Source: a virus. From it: a stretch of DNA of 38,968 bases. Below, piece by piece: positions 8,506 to 18,258 of this stretch. Numbering within the stretch: the first letter of the stretch is position 1; each line of letters starts with the position of its first letter. Location of the stretch: the IMG/VR virus record IMGVR_UViG_3300030118_001088, positions 1-38,968 of that record. One strand, written 5' to 3'. Position numbers and translations under genes: made by a program. The notes under the pieces were generated by a model, which saw only the letters and a program-made list of their open reading frames with translations, was not told the DNA's origin and made no database searches.

Positions 8506-9423
8506 ATGACAACAAAAACAAAAACAAAATTCCCTAAAAAGGTAAAAATAATAGAGGTAGAAGACGATATTAACATACCTCCATACGACCCAACAAAAGC
8601 AACTAAACCTGTTGCAAAAACAATATCCAACCCTTTTACTAGTAGTAAGAATAATACAATGAAGCCTACAATGTATGTTCTTAATAGAGGTAAAAAAGAC
8701 AAAAAAGGAAGAAAGCAATTTCCTGTGGTTTATATGATTAAATCTGAAGATGTTATATTTGACCCAATAAAAGGTGTTAATAGAAAAATTAGATATATAC
8801 CTGGAGAACCCTCTATATATGAGGATGAGCAAAAAAAAGACGCTAAAGTAAAAACACCCATTACTTTTACAGATGGTTATTTAGCTGTTCCTGCTCAAAA
8901 TCCAACATTAAAAACATTTTTAGATCACTGTAATCAAAATGCAGATAATCCAAATAGAATGTCTAGAGTAAAGCCAGCTTTTTACAAAGTAGATAGGAAG
9001 AAAGATGCTAAAAAACTAATTCAAAAAGAGGCTGCTGAATTAGATGCTATGCAGTTAGCACTTAAAATGCCTATTCAAAAACTAGTAGGTTATGCTAAAG
9101 TTCTTGGAATAAATGTAGATAAAAGTACAGAAGAGATTAGATATGATATGAAAATTGCTGCAAAGAAAAATCCATCTTCATTTATTTCTGGAATGGATGA
9201 TCCAAAGACTGCAATAAAAGAAACTATTATTAACGCAAAAGAGTATGGCATTATAAACATTGAGTCTAATAGAGTTTCTTGGGTAAGAGGTAATGAAAAT
9301 GTATTAATAACTCATACTCCTATTGGAAAGAACTCAACAGATCACTTTGTAGACTTTTGTTTAGAAGGTGATGGAGAGTTAGTTTTAGATGAAATTAAAA
9401 GACAGATAAAGAATTTTAATTAA
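8506..9423 (+). CDS. Probable virion protein with a SAP/HeH-like helical segment
   Basis: A 305-residue protein I cannot place in a named family. The first ~65 residues are basic and Pro/Lys-rich and probably disordered. The middle contains beta-type stretches (FPVVYMIKSEDVIFDP; ITFTDGYLAVPAQNPTLK). Residues ~185-230 (LVGYAKVLGINVDKSTEEIR, then a KNPSSFI segment) resemble the short two-helix SAP/HeH/LEM-type pattern found in some DNA-associated phage proteins. The C-terminal 60 residues may form a small alpha/beta domain. It lies between capsid and connector genes and ends at a strong terminator, so a head-completion or DNA-associated virion role is plausible but unproven. Confidence 0.6.
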   Translation: MTTKTKTKFPKKVKIIEVEDDINIPPYDPTKATKPVAKTISNPFTSSKNNTMKPTMYVLNRGKKDKKGRKQFPVVYMIKSEDVIFDPIKGVNRKIRYIPGEPSIYEDEQKKDAKVKTPITFTDGYLAVPAQNPTLKTFLDHCNQNADNPNRMSRVKPAFYKVDRKKDAKKLIQKEAAELDAMQLALKMPIQKLVGYAKVLGINVDKSTEEIRYDMKIAAKKNPSSFISGMDDPKTAIKETIINAKEYGIINIESNRVSWVRGNENVLITHTPIGKNSTDHFVDFCLEGDGELVLDEIKRQIKNFN

Positions 9424-9454
9424 TCCATAATCTTATTTAATCTGTTATTTAGAG

Positions 9455-9483
9455 GGGGTTACTTTTGTAGCCCCTTTTTTTTT
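9455..9483 (+). terminator. Rho-independent terminator
   Basis: An 8-bp stem (GGGGTTAC 9455-9462 with GTAGCCCC 9467-9474; one T-G wobble), a TTTT loop and a run of nine T. It closes the head-gene unit. The promoter of the next unit begins inside it. Confidence 0.85.
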
Positions 9484-9493
9484 ATTATATTTG
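9465..9493 (+). promoter_or_regulatory. Bacteroidota-type promoter (-33 TTG, 18-nt spacer, -7 TATATTTG)
   Basis: TATATTTG at 9486-9493 with TTG at 9465-9467, separated by 18 nt, is the best full match to the Bacteroidota -33/-7 promoter in the window. The TTG falls in the loop and 3' stem of the preceding terminator. Only five bases separate the element from ATG 9499, so transcription would start at or next to the start codon. Confidence 0.7.
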
Positions 9494-9498
9494 TGTCT

Positions 9499-10167
9499 AT
9501 GACAATAGATGAGATATATAAGTTTGTGCAGTTTATGGCTAATAAAGAACAAAGAGGTTTTATAAAACCTAGTGAGTTTAATATGTTAGCCAAGAGAGCA
9601 CAATTAGACGTTTTAAAAGAAAAAGTTGGAAAAGTATCACCAGCAGGTTCTGTAATTGGATTTAAAGATTCATCACAAATGTATGATGAATTATATCCTG
9701 TTATGGTATTTGAAACATCACTAACAGTGTCTGGTGATTTGTTTACACTACCTGCTGATTATTTGCATTTTATTTCCTTAAAATATGGTATTAAATCTGT
9801 AGAGGTAGTTAGTTTAGGCGAGCTTCACAGTAGAAGAAATAGTTCTTTACTTGAGCCATCTGCTGCTTATCCAGTAGCTGTGATTGAATCATCTGGGATT
9901 AGGGTATTTATATCAGGTTTTTTAGATTCAGATACTTCTTCTGAATTAAAACTTACTTATATTAAAAAACCTTCTGACCCAAACTGGGCTTACAACACTG
10001 TAAATAATATAGAGATATATAACTCAAGTAACGCAACTCAAATTACTTTATCTGATTCTACTCATAAAGAAATAGCTAATAGAATACTTGGTTATATTGG
10101 TGTAAATTTAAGAGAGTCTGAAATAATTACTTATTCAGAGTCAAAAAATGAACAACAAAAAACTTAA
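9499..10167 (+). CDS. Connector/ring-type virion protein (first of a pair)
   Basis: 222 residues from ATG 9499; a GTG two codons upstream overlaps the promoter and is not favoured. It has a helical N-terminus (IDEIYKFVQFMANKEQRGF, then AKRAQLDVL), followed by beta-rich sequence with an LPADY signature (L84-Y88) and a C-terminal helix. The same LPADY pattern recurs in the 237-residue protein encoded at 11760. Proteins of this shape lie after the head genes of crAss-like and other Bacteroidota podoviruses, where they build the rings joining portal to tail. The assignment is from pattern and synteny. Confidence 0.65.
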   Translation: MTIDEIYKFVQFMANKEQRGFIKPSEFNMLAKRAQLDVLKEKVGKVSPAGSVIGFKDSSQMYDELYPVMVFETSLTVSGDLFTLPADYLHFISLKYGIKSVEVVSLGELHSRRNSSLLEPSAAYPVAVIESSGIRVFISGFLDSDTSSELKLTYIKKPSDPNWAYNTVNNIEIYNSSNATQITLSDSTHKEIANRILGYIGVNLRESEIITYSESKNEQQKT

Positions 10168-10170
10168 TAA

Positions 10171-11760
10171 ATGGCAAATAAAAGACAAATAGCAGAACAG
10201 GTACAGAGAATAGTTAATGGTGGTTCTAATTCTGATGACTCTAAAGTAACTTTAAGAGAGGTAATGGCTTTGGTTGAGCAAGAAAGAGATGCCATGATTA
10301 AAAAGCACATAATGGAAAACTCTGTTACAGGTGAACATGAAATACCTGCAGGGTTTTTATCAAAGATAAAAGCAGTAGTTTATACAGACAATGACTATGG
10401 TGTGGGTGGAAGTTTTATGGGTAGACAATATGCTTCTATTGGAAGTGTTTTAAACTTACCTAATGATGCTGCCATACATAGTGTTTGTACTTATCCTGTA
10501 GATTTAGAAAACACAGGAGCTTTAAAGTCAGATGAAAGACAATTAATTATTGATAATTTTACTGCTATTAATACATCAACTCCATCTGTTGTTTATATTC
10601 AATTAAAAAATAAAACAGGAACTGAGGATATAGGAACTAAGTTTGTTTTTTCTTTTAAACATGGTTATGATGCAAACACATTAAAAGATTATAGTTTTAC
10701 ATTTACATACAAAAATCCATCTGATAGAAGGGAGTCAGACAAGGTAAATCAAAACTCTTTAAACCCACAGGTTTTACTTATGAGTTTAAACAACAATAAA
10801 GATTTTCAAGATTTTTTAAAAGTAAATAAATTAAAATTTACCTGGGCTGATGAAGGAACATATTGGAGATTAAATTTTACTAGTCACTATAGTTCTCAAT
10901 ATTTTGGTGCTGCTGAATCAAACAACTTTAGTATAAGATCAATACTTACAAATAAAACTGTTGTAGACTGGGACACATCAGGTCTTGTGATAACAAGTTC
11001 TTATTCTCAAGCAGGTGGACAAAACTACCCAACTTTGGGCTTTGGTATTAAAATAGAATATTCTAAGAATAAAAGATTAAGAGATTTAGGTTCTGATATA
11101 CATAATGTAAAAGAAAAAGGCTCTACTTCTTTAACAACTTATATAGAGCTAACTGAAGATGACATAAGAGTAGATGGTGATGGAGGTTATGAAACGATAA
11201 CAGGAAACAGTTTAGTTCAAATGTGGGTAAATAAATACCAAGGTATACTAAAAACATATGGGATTATTGTAGACTCAAGGGATGGTAAACATTATATTAG
11301 AGAACAAAATAACAATGGTGGATTTGATTCTGTAGAGTTTCAAGGAATGACAGGAATAACAGGGTCAATAACAATATCCACTGTGGGTACTGAAGAAATA
11401 AAACAATTTGCAGAAGACGCAAACTTTATTACAGGTGTTGAGTGTTATACTAGGATGTCTAATCCTGGTCAGTTTTCAAATATGTATGACAACGCTATAC
11501 TTCTTAGTGGTAGAAAATTTTGGTACAGACAAGGTAAAAGAATATACTTATATAATAGTAATCATACAACTTTTACAGGTCAATCTTTAAGATTAAATGT
11601 TTTGCTTATAAAAGCCTCAAAAGATATTGATGATGTTCTAGAAGAATTTGCAGTACCACATGAATACGTTCCTGAAATGATTAAATCTCTTGTAGCTACA
11701 TTTAGTATAATGAGGCAAGCACAAGAAGACCTTGTTAACGATAATATAGATATAACATAA
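10171..11760 (+). CDS. Probable connector/tail structural protein
   Basis: A 529-residue protein between the two LPADY proteins, starting 3 nt after the first and sharing one base with the second (TAATG). Residues 1-50 are helical and charged (QIAEQVQRIVNGG; VTLREVMALVEQERDAMIKK). The body is a beta-rich, Asn/Ser/Thr/Gly-rich sequence typical of virion proteins, with a helical end after residue 480 (DIDDVLEEFAVPHEYVPEM). No catalytic motif is visible. The tight packing with ring-type genes argues for a stoichiometric partner in the portal-tail connector. I do not recognise a specific family. Confidence 0.65.
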   Translation: MANKRQIAEQVQRIVNGGSNSDDSKVTLREVMALVEQERDAMIKKHIMENSVTGEHEIPAGFLSKIKAVVYTDNDYGVGGSFMGRQYASIGSVLNLPNDAAIHSVCTYPVDLENTGALKSDERQLIIDNFTAINTSTPSVVYIQLKNKTGTEDIGTKFVFSFKHGYDANTLKDYSFTFTYKNPSDRRESDKVNQNSLNPQVLLMSLNNNKDFQDFLKVNKLKFTWADEGTYWRLNFTSHYSSQYFGAAESNNFSIRSILTNKTVVDWDTSGLVITSSYSQAGGQNYPTLGFGIKIEYSKNKRLRDLGSDIHNVKEKGSTSLTTYIELTEDDIRVDGDGGYETITGNSLVQMWVNKYQGILKTYGIIVDSRDGKHYIREQNNNGGFDSVEFQGMTGITGSITISTVGTEEIKQFAEDANFITGVECYTRMSNPGQFSNMYDNAILLSGRKFWYRQGKRIYLYNSNHTTFTGQSLRLNVLLIKASKDIDDVLEEFAVPHEYVPEMIKSLVATFSIMRQAQEDLVNDNIDIT

Positions 11761-12473
11761 TGTATACAAAAGTAGAAGAAATAGTAAATGATGTAATAGT
11801 AGAAGAGGGAAAAACTAGTGAAAATGATTTCCTTAGATACTTTAAACTTGCACTTAATGGTTTAAAAGAACTTAATTTTGACGTAGGTGGTGGTATTAGA
11901 ACTATAGAGCTTAAAGTTAGCTCCAACACTTTGACTGTTGATCTGCCTGCTGATTATGTAGATTACACTATGATTGGTGTTTATGGTTTAAATGGAGATG
12001 TTCACCCTCTTGGTTTAAGAAGTAGAAGATCTTTAATATCTACTGCTGCTAATAGTACATCTGTTAGTGACGATGAACTAGAACCACCATTTGAACAATA
12101 TACTCAAAAATATGGTATAGGAGGTGGTAACAATGCAAATGGTTATTACAGAATAGATTATGAAAATAATGTAATACAATTTACATCTGACTTATCAGGA
12201 AAAAAAATAATATTAGAGTATATATCTAATAACCTTGTGCATCCTAAGTTTGGTGAAGTTATGGTTCATATTTATGCTGAAGAGGCTTTGAGATCTTATA
12301 TATACTGGAAGTCTATAAGTAGAAAAAGAAATTTACCACCTTCAGAAAAATTAGCTGCTAGGTCTGAATATTATAACAATAAAAGATTAGCTAGAGCAAG
12401 GATGCTTAAATTTACTAAGTCTGAAGCTTTACAAACAATTAGAAAAGCATTTAAACAAGCTCCTAAAATTTAA
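11760..12473 (+). CDS. Connector/ring-type virion protein (second of the pair)
   Basis: A 237-residue protein whose ATG overlaps the previous stop by one base. It begins with a helix-rich segment (KVEEIVNDVIVEEGKTSENDF) and continues with ELKVSSNTLTVDLPADYVDY, where L62-Y66 repeats the LPADY motif of the protein at 9499. After a Ser-rich loop it has a strand-rich section (YYRIDYENNVIQFTSDLSGK) and a basic C-terminal helix (ARSEYYNNKRLARARMLKF). The layout resembles the tubular/ring adaptors of podoviruses that sit between the connector and the large stabilisation protein, and the latter gene follows after 5 nt. Confidence 0.7.
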   Translation: MYTKVEEIVNDVIVEEGKTSENDFLRYFKLALNGLKELNFDVGGGIRTIELKVSSNTLTVDLPADYVDYTMIGVYGLNGDVHPLGLRSRRSLISTAANSTSVSDDELEPPFEQYTQKYGIGGGNNANGYYRIDYENNVIQFTSDLSGKKIILEYISNNLVHPKFGEVMVHIYAEEALRSYIYWKSISRKRNLPPSEKLAARSEYYNNKRLARARMLKFTKSEALQTIRKAFKQAPKI

Positions 12474-12478
12474 TACGT

Positions 12479-15400
12479 ATGGCACAGGATAAAAGAACTT
12501 TCATAGGTGGCCTAAACAGAGATGATGACTCCAGGGTAGTTCCCAATGGAGATTACTTCTATGCACAAAATGTTAGAATAACATCTTCAGAAGATAGGAA
12601 TAGTCAATTAGTAGAAAATCTTAGGGGTATGATTAAAGAAAATTATACTAGGGTATTTGGAAGTAAAGAAGGTAGCTTTGGTGGAAATGGTTCAGAATAC
12701 AGGGTTATAGGTGCATATGAAGATGAGCCTAACAATAGTATATACTACTTTATATTTAGTGAGTTGTTTTTTCATATGATTCTAGAATATAATATAAAGA
12801 CTGACACAATATCTACTGTATACAGAGATACAGGAACTCAAGACAATTTACTTAGATTTGATAAAGACACCTTAATAACAGGTGTAAATAGAATTGATGA
12901 TTTACTATACTGGACTTGTGACAATACATATGTAAAATCTTCAGGTAAAGAGTTTGTTCATAAAGATAGAACAGAGTTTAATGAACCAAAATTTATAAAT
13001 GTAGAAAAAGCTAAAACAGGATTTAATACTTATTATGATGGAAATAATTATTCAGTAAATCCTAGAACTGATTTTCCTTTAGAAACATCTTATCCTTTTG
13101 AGTTTTTTACTAGTAATGTGGATGCGAACGAAGATGTAGATAGTTGGAGAAAAAGAGCATATATAAATGTCCACAAAAGAAGACCTAAGCATGCTCCTGT
13201 TTACTTTCCACAAACTCCACTTACTAATAATACTAGTGCAACTATAAATGTTAATGACATAGATGGTGACGCAAAATCATTTGCACCTGGTGAAGTAGCT
13301 AGTCATAATATTTCTTTTGATGTTGTTAATGCTACAAGTGGTCTAGACTTAGCTTACAAAAAAAATAATATTTATGGATTCATTTGGCAGTTTGCTTACA
13401 GATATGTTTATAGAGATAATGAATTTAGCTCTTGGTCAGAGTGGAGTGCTGTAACACCATTACCACAATATTATCAAAACGCAGAAGACAAAGATAAACA
13501 AAACTTATACAACGAATTAAGAATATGGTATCATAATGGACCAGGTGATGTTAAACATATAGAGATAGCTGCTAGAAAATGTCAATACGCAAAAACAGCA
13601 CCAGACAAAGGAAATCAAGGAGAGTATTATTTAATAGCAACTGTTGATAATAATTATTATGATTCTGATTTTTCAGCACCTACAGTTGTAAATATGCAAC
13701 ACCCTGTAAGTGGTGTCTATGCTGTTACTTCAAATAATGTTCCTTATATAAAAAGCATGGCTGCTGATGGGTCTTCTATAGAATATAGTGATAGCCCATT
13801 AGGGTTTTTTGATTTTAGGAATGATGGTGTTTACACTCAAGTAGACCCAGTTCAATTTAGTAAGCTATATGATAGGGTTCCTAAGAGAGCAAAATCACAA
13901 GAAATAATAAGCGACAACAGAATAGCTTATGGTAATTATACTGATGGTTTTGACCAAGTCCCTATTCATTTTGATTTAATACCATTATATGGGGCAGACC
14001 CAGGGTTAGTTATTATAGACCCTTCTGGTCAATCTTTGTCTGATGGTATATCTTTTGGTGGAGAAGAAATAATTAATGCTGACCCAGATAATGTTAATCA
14101 GTTTAGTGAGGAAAACTATGGTGAGCCTCCACAAGTTAATATAACTTATAATAATGCAGACGTTGACAACACTGACCTTTTTCCTGATGCAGATGAAAGT
14201 TTAACAAATTCACGTGCTATATGTTATAACGCTGATGCAGTTAAGGTAACATTAACGTACAGTTTTCCAACCATAACCACTCCTGGTCAAAAAATTAATT
14301 TAGATTTTAATTATAGAATAAGTTTTAAATATTTTCATTCCCCAAAAATAGGTAAAGACGATATAGCAAGATGGCCAGCTACTGATTGGTCAAATTCTTG
14401 GGAAGAATATAGGTATCAATTTTTTGGAGCACAAATTAAAAAAAGCTTTACAGTTGCTGCAGATGGTATAGATGGTGTAGTTGATAATTTTGTTGATTAC
14501 ATTAATGGGATTCAAGCCCAAACAACTTTAGATGATAGTGGTCAAAGTGATGACCCAGAAGCTGAAGATTACAACCCAAACTTTGGTCAACCTGTAAAAC
14601 ATTATTTTTTAAATGATGATGGCACACGTAATACAGATCCAACTACTGGATGTGCAGAAATGAGAGTTAAAGCAGAACAAGATCCTAATGATACAAGTAA
14701 ACTTCTTATTCATTTAGTGCCACAAGGTCAAAGAGTAGCTAATGATACTCCTGAAGAAGATGGGTCTTGTGTCCCTGATGAATTTAATGATACAGCGAGT
14801 GCTACTTATGTTCCAGAAAATGATGGAAACAAGTTTGCATGTTTAGGTGCTGCAGATGCAGATACACCAACTGACTACACATTATTAGATGGTGAAAGGG
14901 TTACTAATCTACATGTTTGGAGATGCTCTAATGGATTTAATAATAATTCTTACGCAGATTTTACTGAGTGTTTAACTTCAAGTAGTATAACAGGAGGAGG
15001 TTGTAGAGATGGTGGTGAAAAATGTCTATTTTCTAAAATTTCAACTTTATTTCCAGATGGTTCAAACGAAGGTCTTATAGATAATTCAACTATGAGTACA
15101 GTGGCTGGTGGTAATAATCCATGGTCAGAGTTTAGTGATACTAACATGTCATTTACTCAAATGCAAACATGGTCAGCAAATGTTAGTTCTTTTAAGTCTG
15201 GTGCATGGCACAGGTTTGGATTAGTATATTATGACAAGGAAGGTAGAAACTCAACAGTTATGTTACAAGAGCCTTCTAAATCTTTTCCTACAAGGTCATC
15301 ATCTACTTATGTTAAGTTTCCACCAGAAAGAATAAACGAAACATTTTTATCTCAAGTTTATAACAATAATGGTATAACCAATAATGCACTAACAGAGTCA

Positions 15401-18247
15401 CAAAAATTATATCCAGTAGATATAGGGTGGAGGATATGGCACAAACCACCTATATGGGCTCATAGCTATCAGTGGATGTATGCTAGAAATACCTCAGTTG
15501 GTAAGTTTATGCAATTCACTATAGATAAAGCATTTATAAACAAAGGTGCTAAACCAGGAACTTCTGCTGCAGACTCTCAAGCTGACACTAAACTTTATAT
15601 ATCTATGAATACAATGGATGGAAGAATATGGAGTTATAGTCAGAGAAACAGGTCTCTTGTTGGAGATTGGAGTTTTGCAGAGGGAGATAGAATGAGAATA
15701 ATTACACAAATAGACTCTAGTGGAACTGCTGTTACTATGCAAAACCCTAGCACTGGTCAACCAGAATATTACGATTTTAAAATTAGTGAGATAGGAAGGT
15801 ATCCAGGCGAATTAGTATTTGACACTGATGACACCAATTCAAACGAAGTAGATGGTATAAGTTCTAAAGTAAAACTTTCTCCTGACTCTCCAGTTGGGGG
15901 AACTGCAAACAATCCTGAAACAGCAGAGCTTGGTAAGTTTATTATTTTAGATGAACCAGCTATAGGTGGTGGATTTAGTGTAGCTGATGCTGACCAAACA
16001 ACAGGTAAAGTTAAAGCTTGGACAGGTTGTATAATAGAAATATACAGACCAAAAAAGAATCTTAATGAAGATGAGAGTTTATATTATGAGTTCTCTGAAA
16101 AGTTTAATATATCTGACCCAGGAACAGATCAGAGAGCACATATAGGTAATGGTGGAGACCAATCAAATGTTTACACTGTTGATGGTGATGGAGTAGAAAC
16201 AACATATAACGCTGGTGGATTACCTGCATCAGGTAAGTTTATTAGAGGTGATATTTGGTATAAACCAAGAGTAACAAGAAGTGTTGATGAAACTGGTAAT
16301 GCAACATTTATAACTGGGTACTATGAAAGTTACTTCTTAAATGACTTTTTAAATACAAATCACATAAATATAGGTAGACCTAATTTAAGCTCTGAATATG
16401 CAACAGAATTAAAAAGAATTGCATCAGTAACTTATTCTGATGTATTTCAGGTAGATACACAATTTAATGGCTTTCATTCTTTTGCTTTTAGTCAAAGACC
16501 ATACATTGATTATGATATATCTAAAGGCTCAATACAAAAACTTATATCTAGAGATACAGATTTAATTTTACTTCAAGAAGATAAAGTTAGCACTGTGTTA
16601 GTAAACAAAGATATTATAACAACACCAGGTGGCGATACTGGCATAGGATTATCTAAAAATGTATTATCTGAAACTGCTAGACCTGCTACTGGAGAATATG
16701 GGGTTTGTACTAATCCTGAGTCAGTGGCAGTTCATGGTAAGTCATTCTATTTTATGGACATAAAAAGGGGTGCTGTATTAAGATATGCTAATGATGGACT
16801 TACTGCTATATCTGAATATAAAATGGTGGACTTTTTTAGAGATAAAATGGATCAATATCAAGCCATAGTAAATCCTGACAGGTTAGGTGGTGAACTTAAA
16901 ATAGTTGGAGGATTTGACCCTAGGCATGGTGAATACGTATTAACATTTCCTAGTATTTACAGTACAAACACAGGTATTACAAATATAGCTAGAAATCAAT
17001 TTTCTAGAGCTGCTGTAAATTTTAATGCAGCCTCAACACTTCAAGATGGAAGCACTGCTTATGAATTTGATAAAATACCAGTAAAAGATGAGGAAAAAGA
17101 TGAAGTTTATGATGAAGATAAAGTTGTTATAGTTATAGACAATGGTAGAGAACAAGAGGCTAGTGGAGTAACTTTAGCATTTAATGAAAAAGCAAACAGA
17201 TGGACTAGCTTTTATACATTTTACCCAGAATACTATTCTAGCATACAAAGAACTTTTGTTAGCTTTAAGTTTGGTAATATATATAGGCATGACGCTGACG
17301 CTACAAATCATTGTATGTTCCACGAAAATCCTTATCCAGAAGAAACAAGACTAAGCTTTACTTTTAATAGTGATGCTTCTAGTGTAAAAGGATGGAACAA
17401 TATTTCTATAGAGGGTATAGATAGACCAGAAATAATACCAATAAAAGGTAGTTTTATAACGACCAACTCAGGTTCTACTACAGTTGCAGGTACAGGAACA
17501 ACCTTTACAGATAACGATATAGAAGTTGGTGACACTATTAATTTTTATAACGCATCAGGTGTTGCAACACAATTAGGTACAGTAAGTGCAGTTGCTAGTG
17601 ATACATCTATAACCCTTACTGCTAATGCTACTTCAACAAATGCTGCTCTGTATGGTGCTTTTATTATAACTGCAAATGATACGTTATACAAAACTAAAAT
17701 GACAACTAATCTAAACTCTACTACATTAACGCATAGAACATCATATAATAATGATTCTCAGTCTGGCAACTCTCAAGTTGCAGGTTCATGGGTAATGAGA
17801 GAAGATGTTGGTAGTGCTAAAATACCATATGGGGAAACTAGCTCTGTTGGTGGTGAGTATTTTGGTTTAGGAAAATGTTCTACAAGTAACTCTGCTACAA
17901 CTTTAAAAGGTAATACTTTAGCAGATGGTAGTGGTACATCAACTAATACAACTTTTACTACTGCTGGAGTAAATATTGGTGATTCTATATTTTATGACAA
18001 TAATGGTACAGAAACCCTTGTTGGGGTAATAAGTTCTATTACTGATGATGATGATATAGTTTTAGCTTCAAACGCTACAGCTTCTCTTGCAAATACATTT
18101 ATGTTTGTAAAGAAAAACTCTAGAATAGAGGGTGATAGATTAAAAGGTCATTTCATGGATACAGAGCTAACTAAAAGAACAAAAGATAAAATTCACATAT
18201 TTGCTACCAACGCAAACGTAAACAAGAGTGAATTAAGTAATAAATAG
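12479..18247 (+). CDS. Tail stabilisation/hub protein (very long, beta-rich)
   Basis: 1922 residues. The N-terminus (FIGGLNRDDDSRVVPNGDYF, residues 8-27) has the start pattern of podovirus tail stabilisation proteins: a GGLN turn, then a Pro-Asn-Gly-Asp-Tyr step and an N-rich strand. A second conserved-looking block near residue 1405 (GEYGVCTNPESVAVHGKSFY, then FMDIKRGAV) and a following ISEYKMVDFFRD segment are also typical of this class. The body is Tyr/Trp/Asn-rich, with many strand-turn repeats suggesting beta-propeller or beta-barrel modules. The C-terminal ~270 residues carry two copies of a small beta domain (listed separately). It probably forms the tail tube/hub just below the connector, with variable exposed parts. 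Cys clusters occur at ~residues 725-860. Confidence 0.8.
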   Translation: MAQDKRTFIGGLNRDDDSRVVPNGDYFYAQNVRITSSEDRNSQLVENLRGMIKENYTRVFGSKEGSFGGNGSEYRVIGAYEDEPNNSIYYFIFSELFFHMILEYNIKTDTISTVYRDTGTQDNLLRFDKDTLITGVNRIDDLLYWTCDNTYVKSSGKEFVHKDRTEFNEPKFINVEKAKTGFNTYYDGNNYSVNPRTDFPLETSYPFEFFTSNVDANEDVDSWRKRAYINVHKRRPKHAPVYFPQTPLTNNTSATINVNDIDGDAKSFAPGEVASHNISFDVVNATSGLDLAYKKNNIYGFIWQFAYRYVYRDNEFSSWSEWSAVTPLPQYYQNAEDKDKQNLYNELRIWYHNGPGDVKHIEIAARKCQYAKTAPDKGNQGEYYLIATVDNNYYDSDFSAPTVVNMQHPVSGVYAVTSNNVPYIKSMAADGSSIEYSDSPLGFFDFRNDGVYTQVDPVQFSKLYDRVPKRAKSQEIISDNRIAYGNYTDGFDQVPIHFDLIPLYGADPGLVIIDPSGQSLSDGISFGGEEIINADPDNVNQFSEENYGEPPQVNITYNNADVDNTDLFPDADESLTNSRAICYNADAVKVTLTYSFPTITTPGQKINLDFNYRISFKYFHSPKIGKDDIARWPATDWSNSWEEYRYQFFGAQIKKSFTVAADGIDGVVDNFVDYINGIQAQTTLDDSGQSDDPEAEDYNPNFGQPVKHYFLNDDGTRNTDPTTGCAEMRVKAEQDPNDTSKLLIHLVPQGQRVANDTPEEDGSCVPDEFNDTASATYVPENDGNKFACLGAADADTPTDYTLLDGERVTNLHVWRCSNGFNNNSYADFTECLTSSSITGGGCRDGGEKCLFSKISTLFPDGSNEGLIDNSTMSTVAGGNNPWSEFSDTNMSFTQMQTWSANVSSFKSGAWHRFGLVYYDKEGRNSTVMLQEPSKSFPTRSSSTYVKFPPERINETFLSQVYNNNGITNNALTESQKLYPVDIGWRIWHKPPIWAHSYQWMYARNTSVGKFMQFTIDKAFINKGAKPGTSAADSQADTKLYISMNTMDGRIWSYSQRNRSLVGDWSFAEGDRMRIITQIDSSGTAVTMQNPSTGQPEYYDFKISEIGRYPGELVFDTDDTNSNEVDGISSKVKLSPDSPVGGTANNPETAELGKFIILDEPAIGGGFSVADADQTTGKVKAWTGCIIEIYRPKKNLNEDESLYYEFSEKFNISDPGTDQRAHIGNGGDQSNVYTVDGDGVETTYNAGGLPASGKFIRGDIWYKPRVTRSVDETGNATFITGYYESYFLNDFLNTNHINIGRPNLSSEYATELKRIASVTYSDVFQVDTQFNGFHSFAFSQRPYIDYDISKGSIQKLISRDTDLILLQEDKVSTVLVNKDIITTPGGDTGIGLSKNVLSETARPATGEYGVCTNPESVAVHGKSFYFMDIKRGAVLRYANDGLTAISEYKMVDFFRDKMDQYQAIVNPDRLGGELKIVGGFDPRHGEYVLTFPSIYSTNTGITNIARNQFSRAAVNFNAASTLQDGSTAYEFDKIPVKDEEKDEVYDEDKVVIVIDNGREQEASGVTLAFNEKANRWTSFYTFYPEYYSSIQRTFVSFKFGNIYRHDADATNHCMFHENPYPEETRLSFTFNSDASSVKGWNNISIEGIDRPEIIPIKGSFITTNSGSTTVAGTGTTFTDNDIEVGDTINFYNASGVATQLGTVSAVASDTSITLTANATSTNAALYGAFIITANDTLYKTKMTTNLNSTTLTHRTSYNNDSQSGNSQVAGSWVMREDVGSAKIPYGETSSVGGEYFGLGKCSTSNSATTLKGNTLADGSGTSTNTTFTTAGVNIGDSIFYDNNGTETLVGVISSITDDDDIVLASNATASLANTFMFVKKNSRIEGDRLKGHFMDTELTKRTKDKIHIFATNANVNKSELSNK
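17459..18109 (+). repeat. Two copies of a small beta domain at the C-terminus of the tail hub protein
   Basis: Copy 1 covers residues 1661-1730 and copy 2 residues 1801-1877 of the 1922-residue protein. Both follow the plan T-x-x-G-(T/S)-x-T-x(n)-TF, then an I-x-(V/I)-GD-x-I-x-(F/Y) strand, a turn, G-(T/V)-(V/I)-S, and a final I-x-L-x-(A/S)-NA. At DNA level they are diverged, so the duplication is old or kept by selection. Similar beta modules occur in exposed tail and receptor-binding proteins. Confidence 0.6.
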
Positions 18248-18258
18248 AAATTAATTAC

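Noticed and set aside
8481-8832. Two long minus-strand open frames opposite the 305-residue gene.
   Set aside because: They are shadows on the non-coding strand of an AT-rich gene; composition and context favour the plus-strand gene. The same applies to minus-strand open frames opposite the tail hub and giant genes.
9493-10167. GTG 9493 as the start of the first LPADY protein.
   Set aside because: It overlaps the last base of the promoter -7 box; ATG 9499, two codons later, is more likely.
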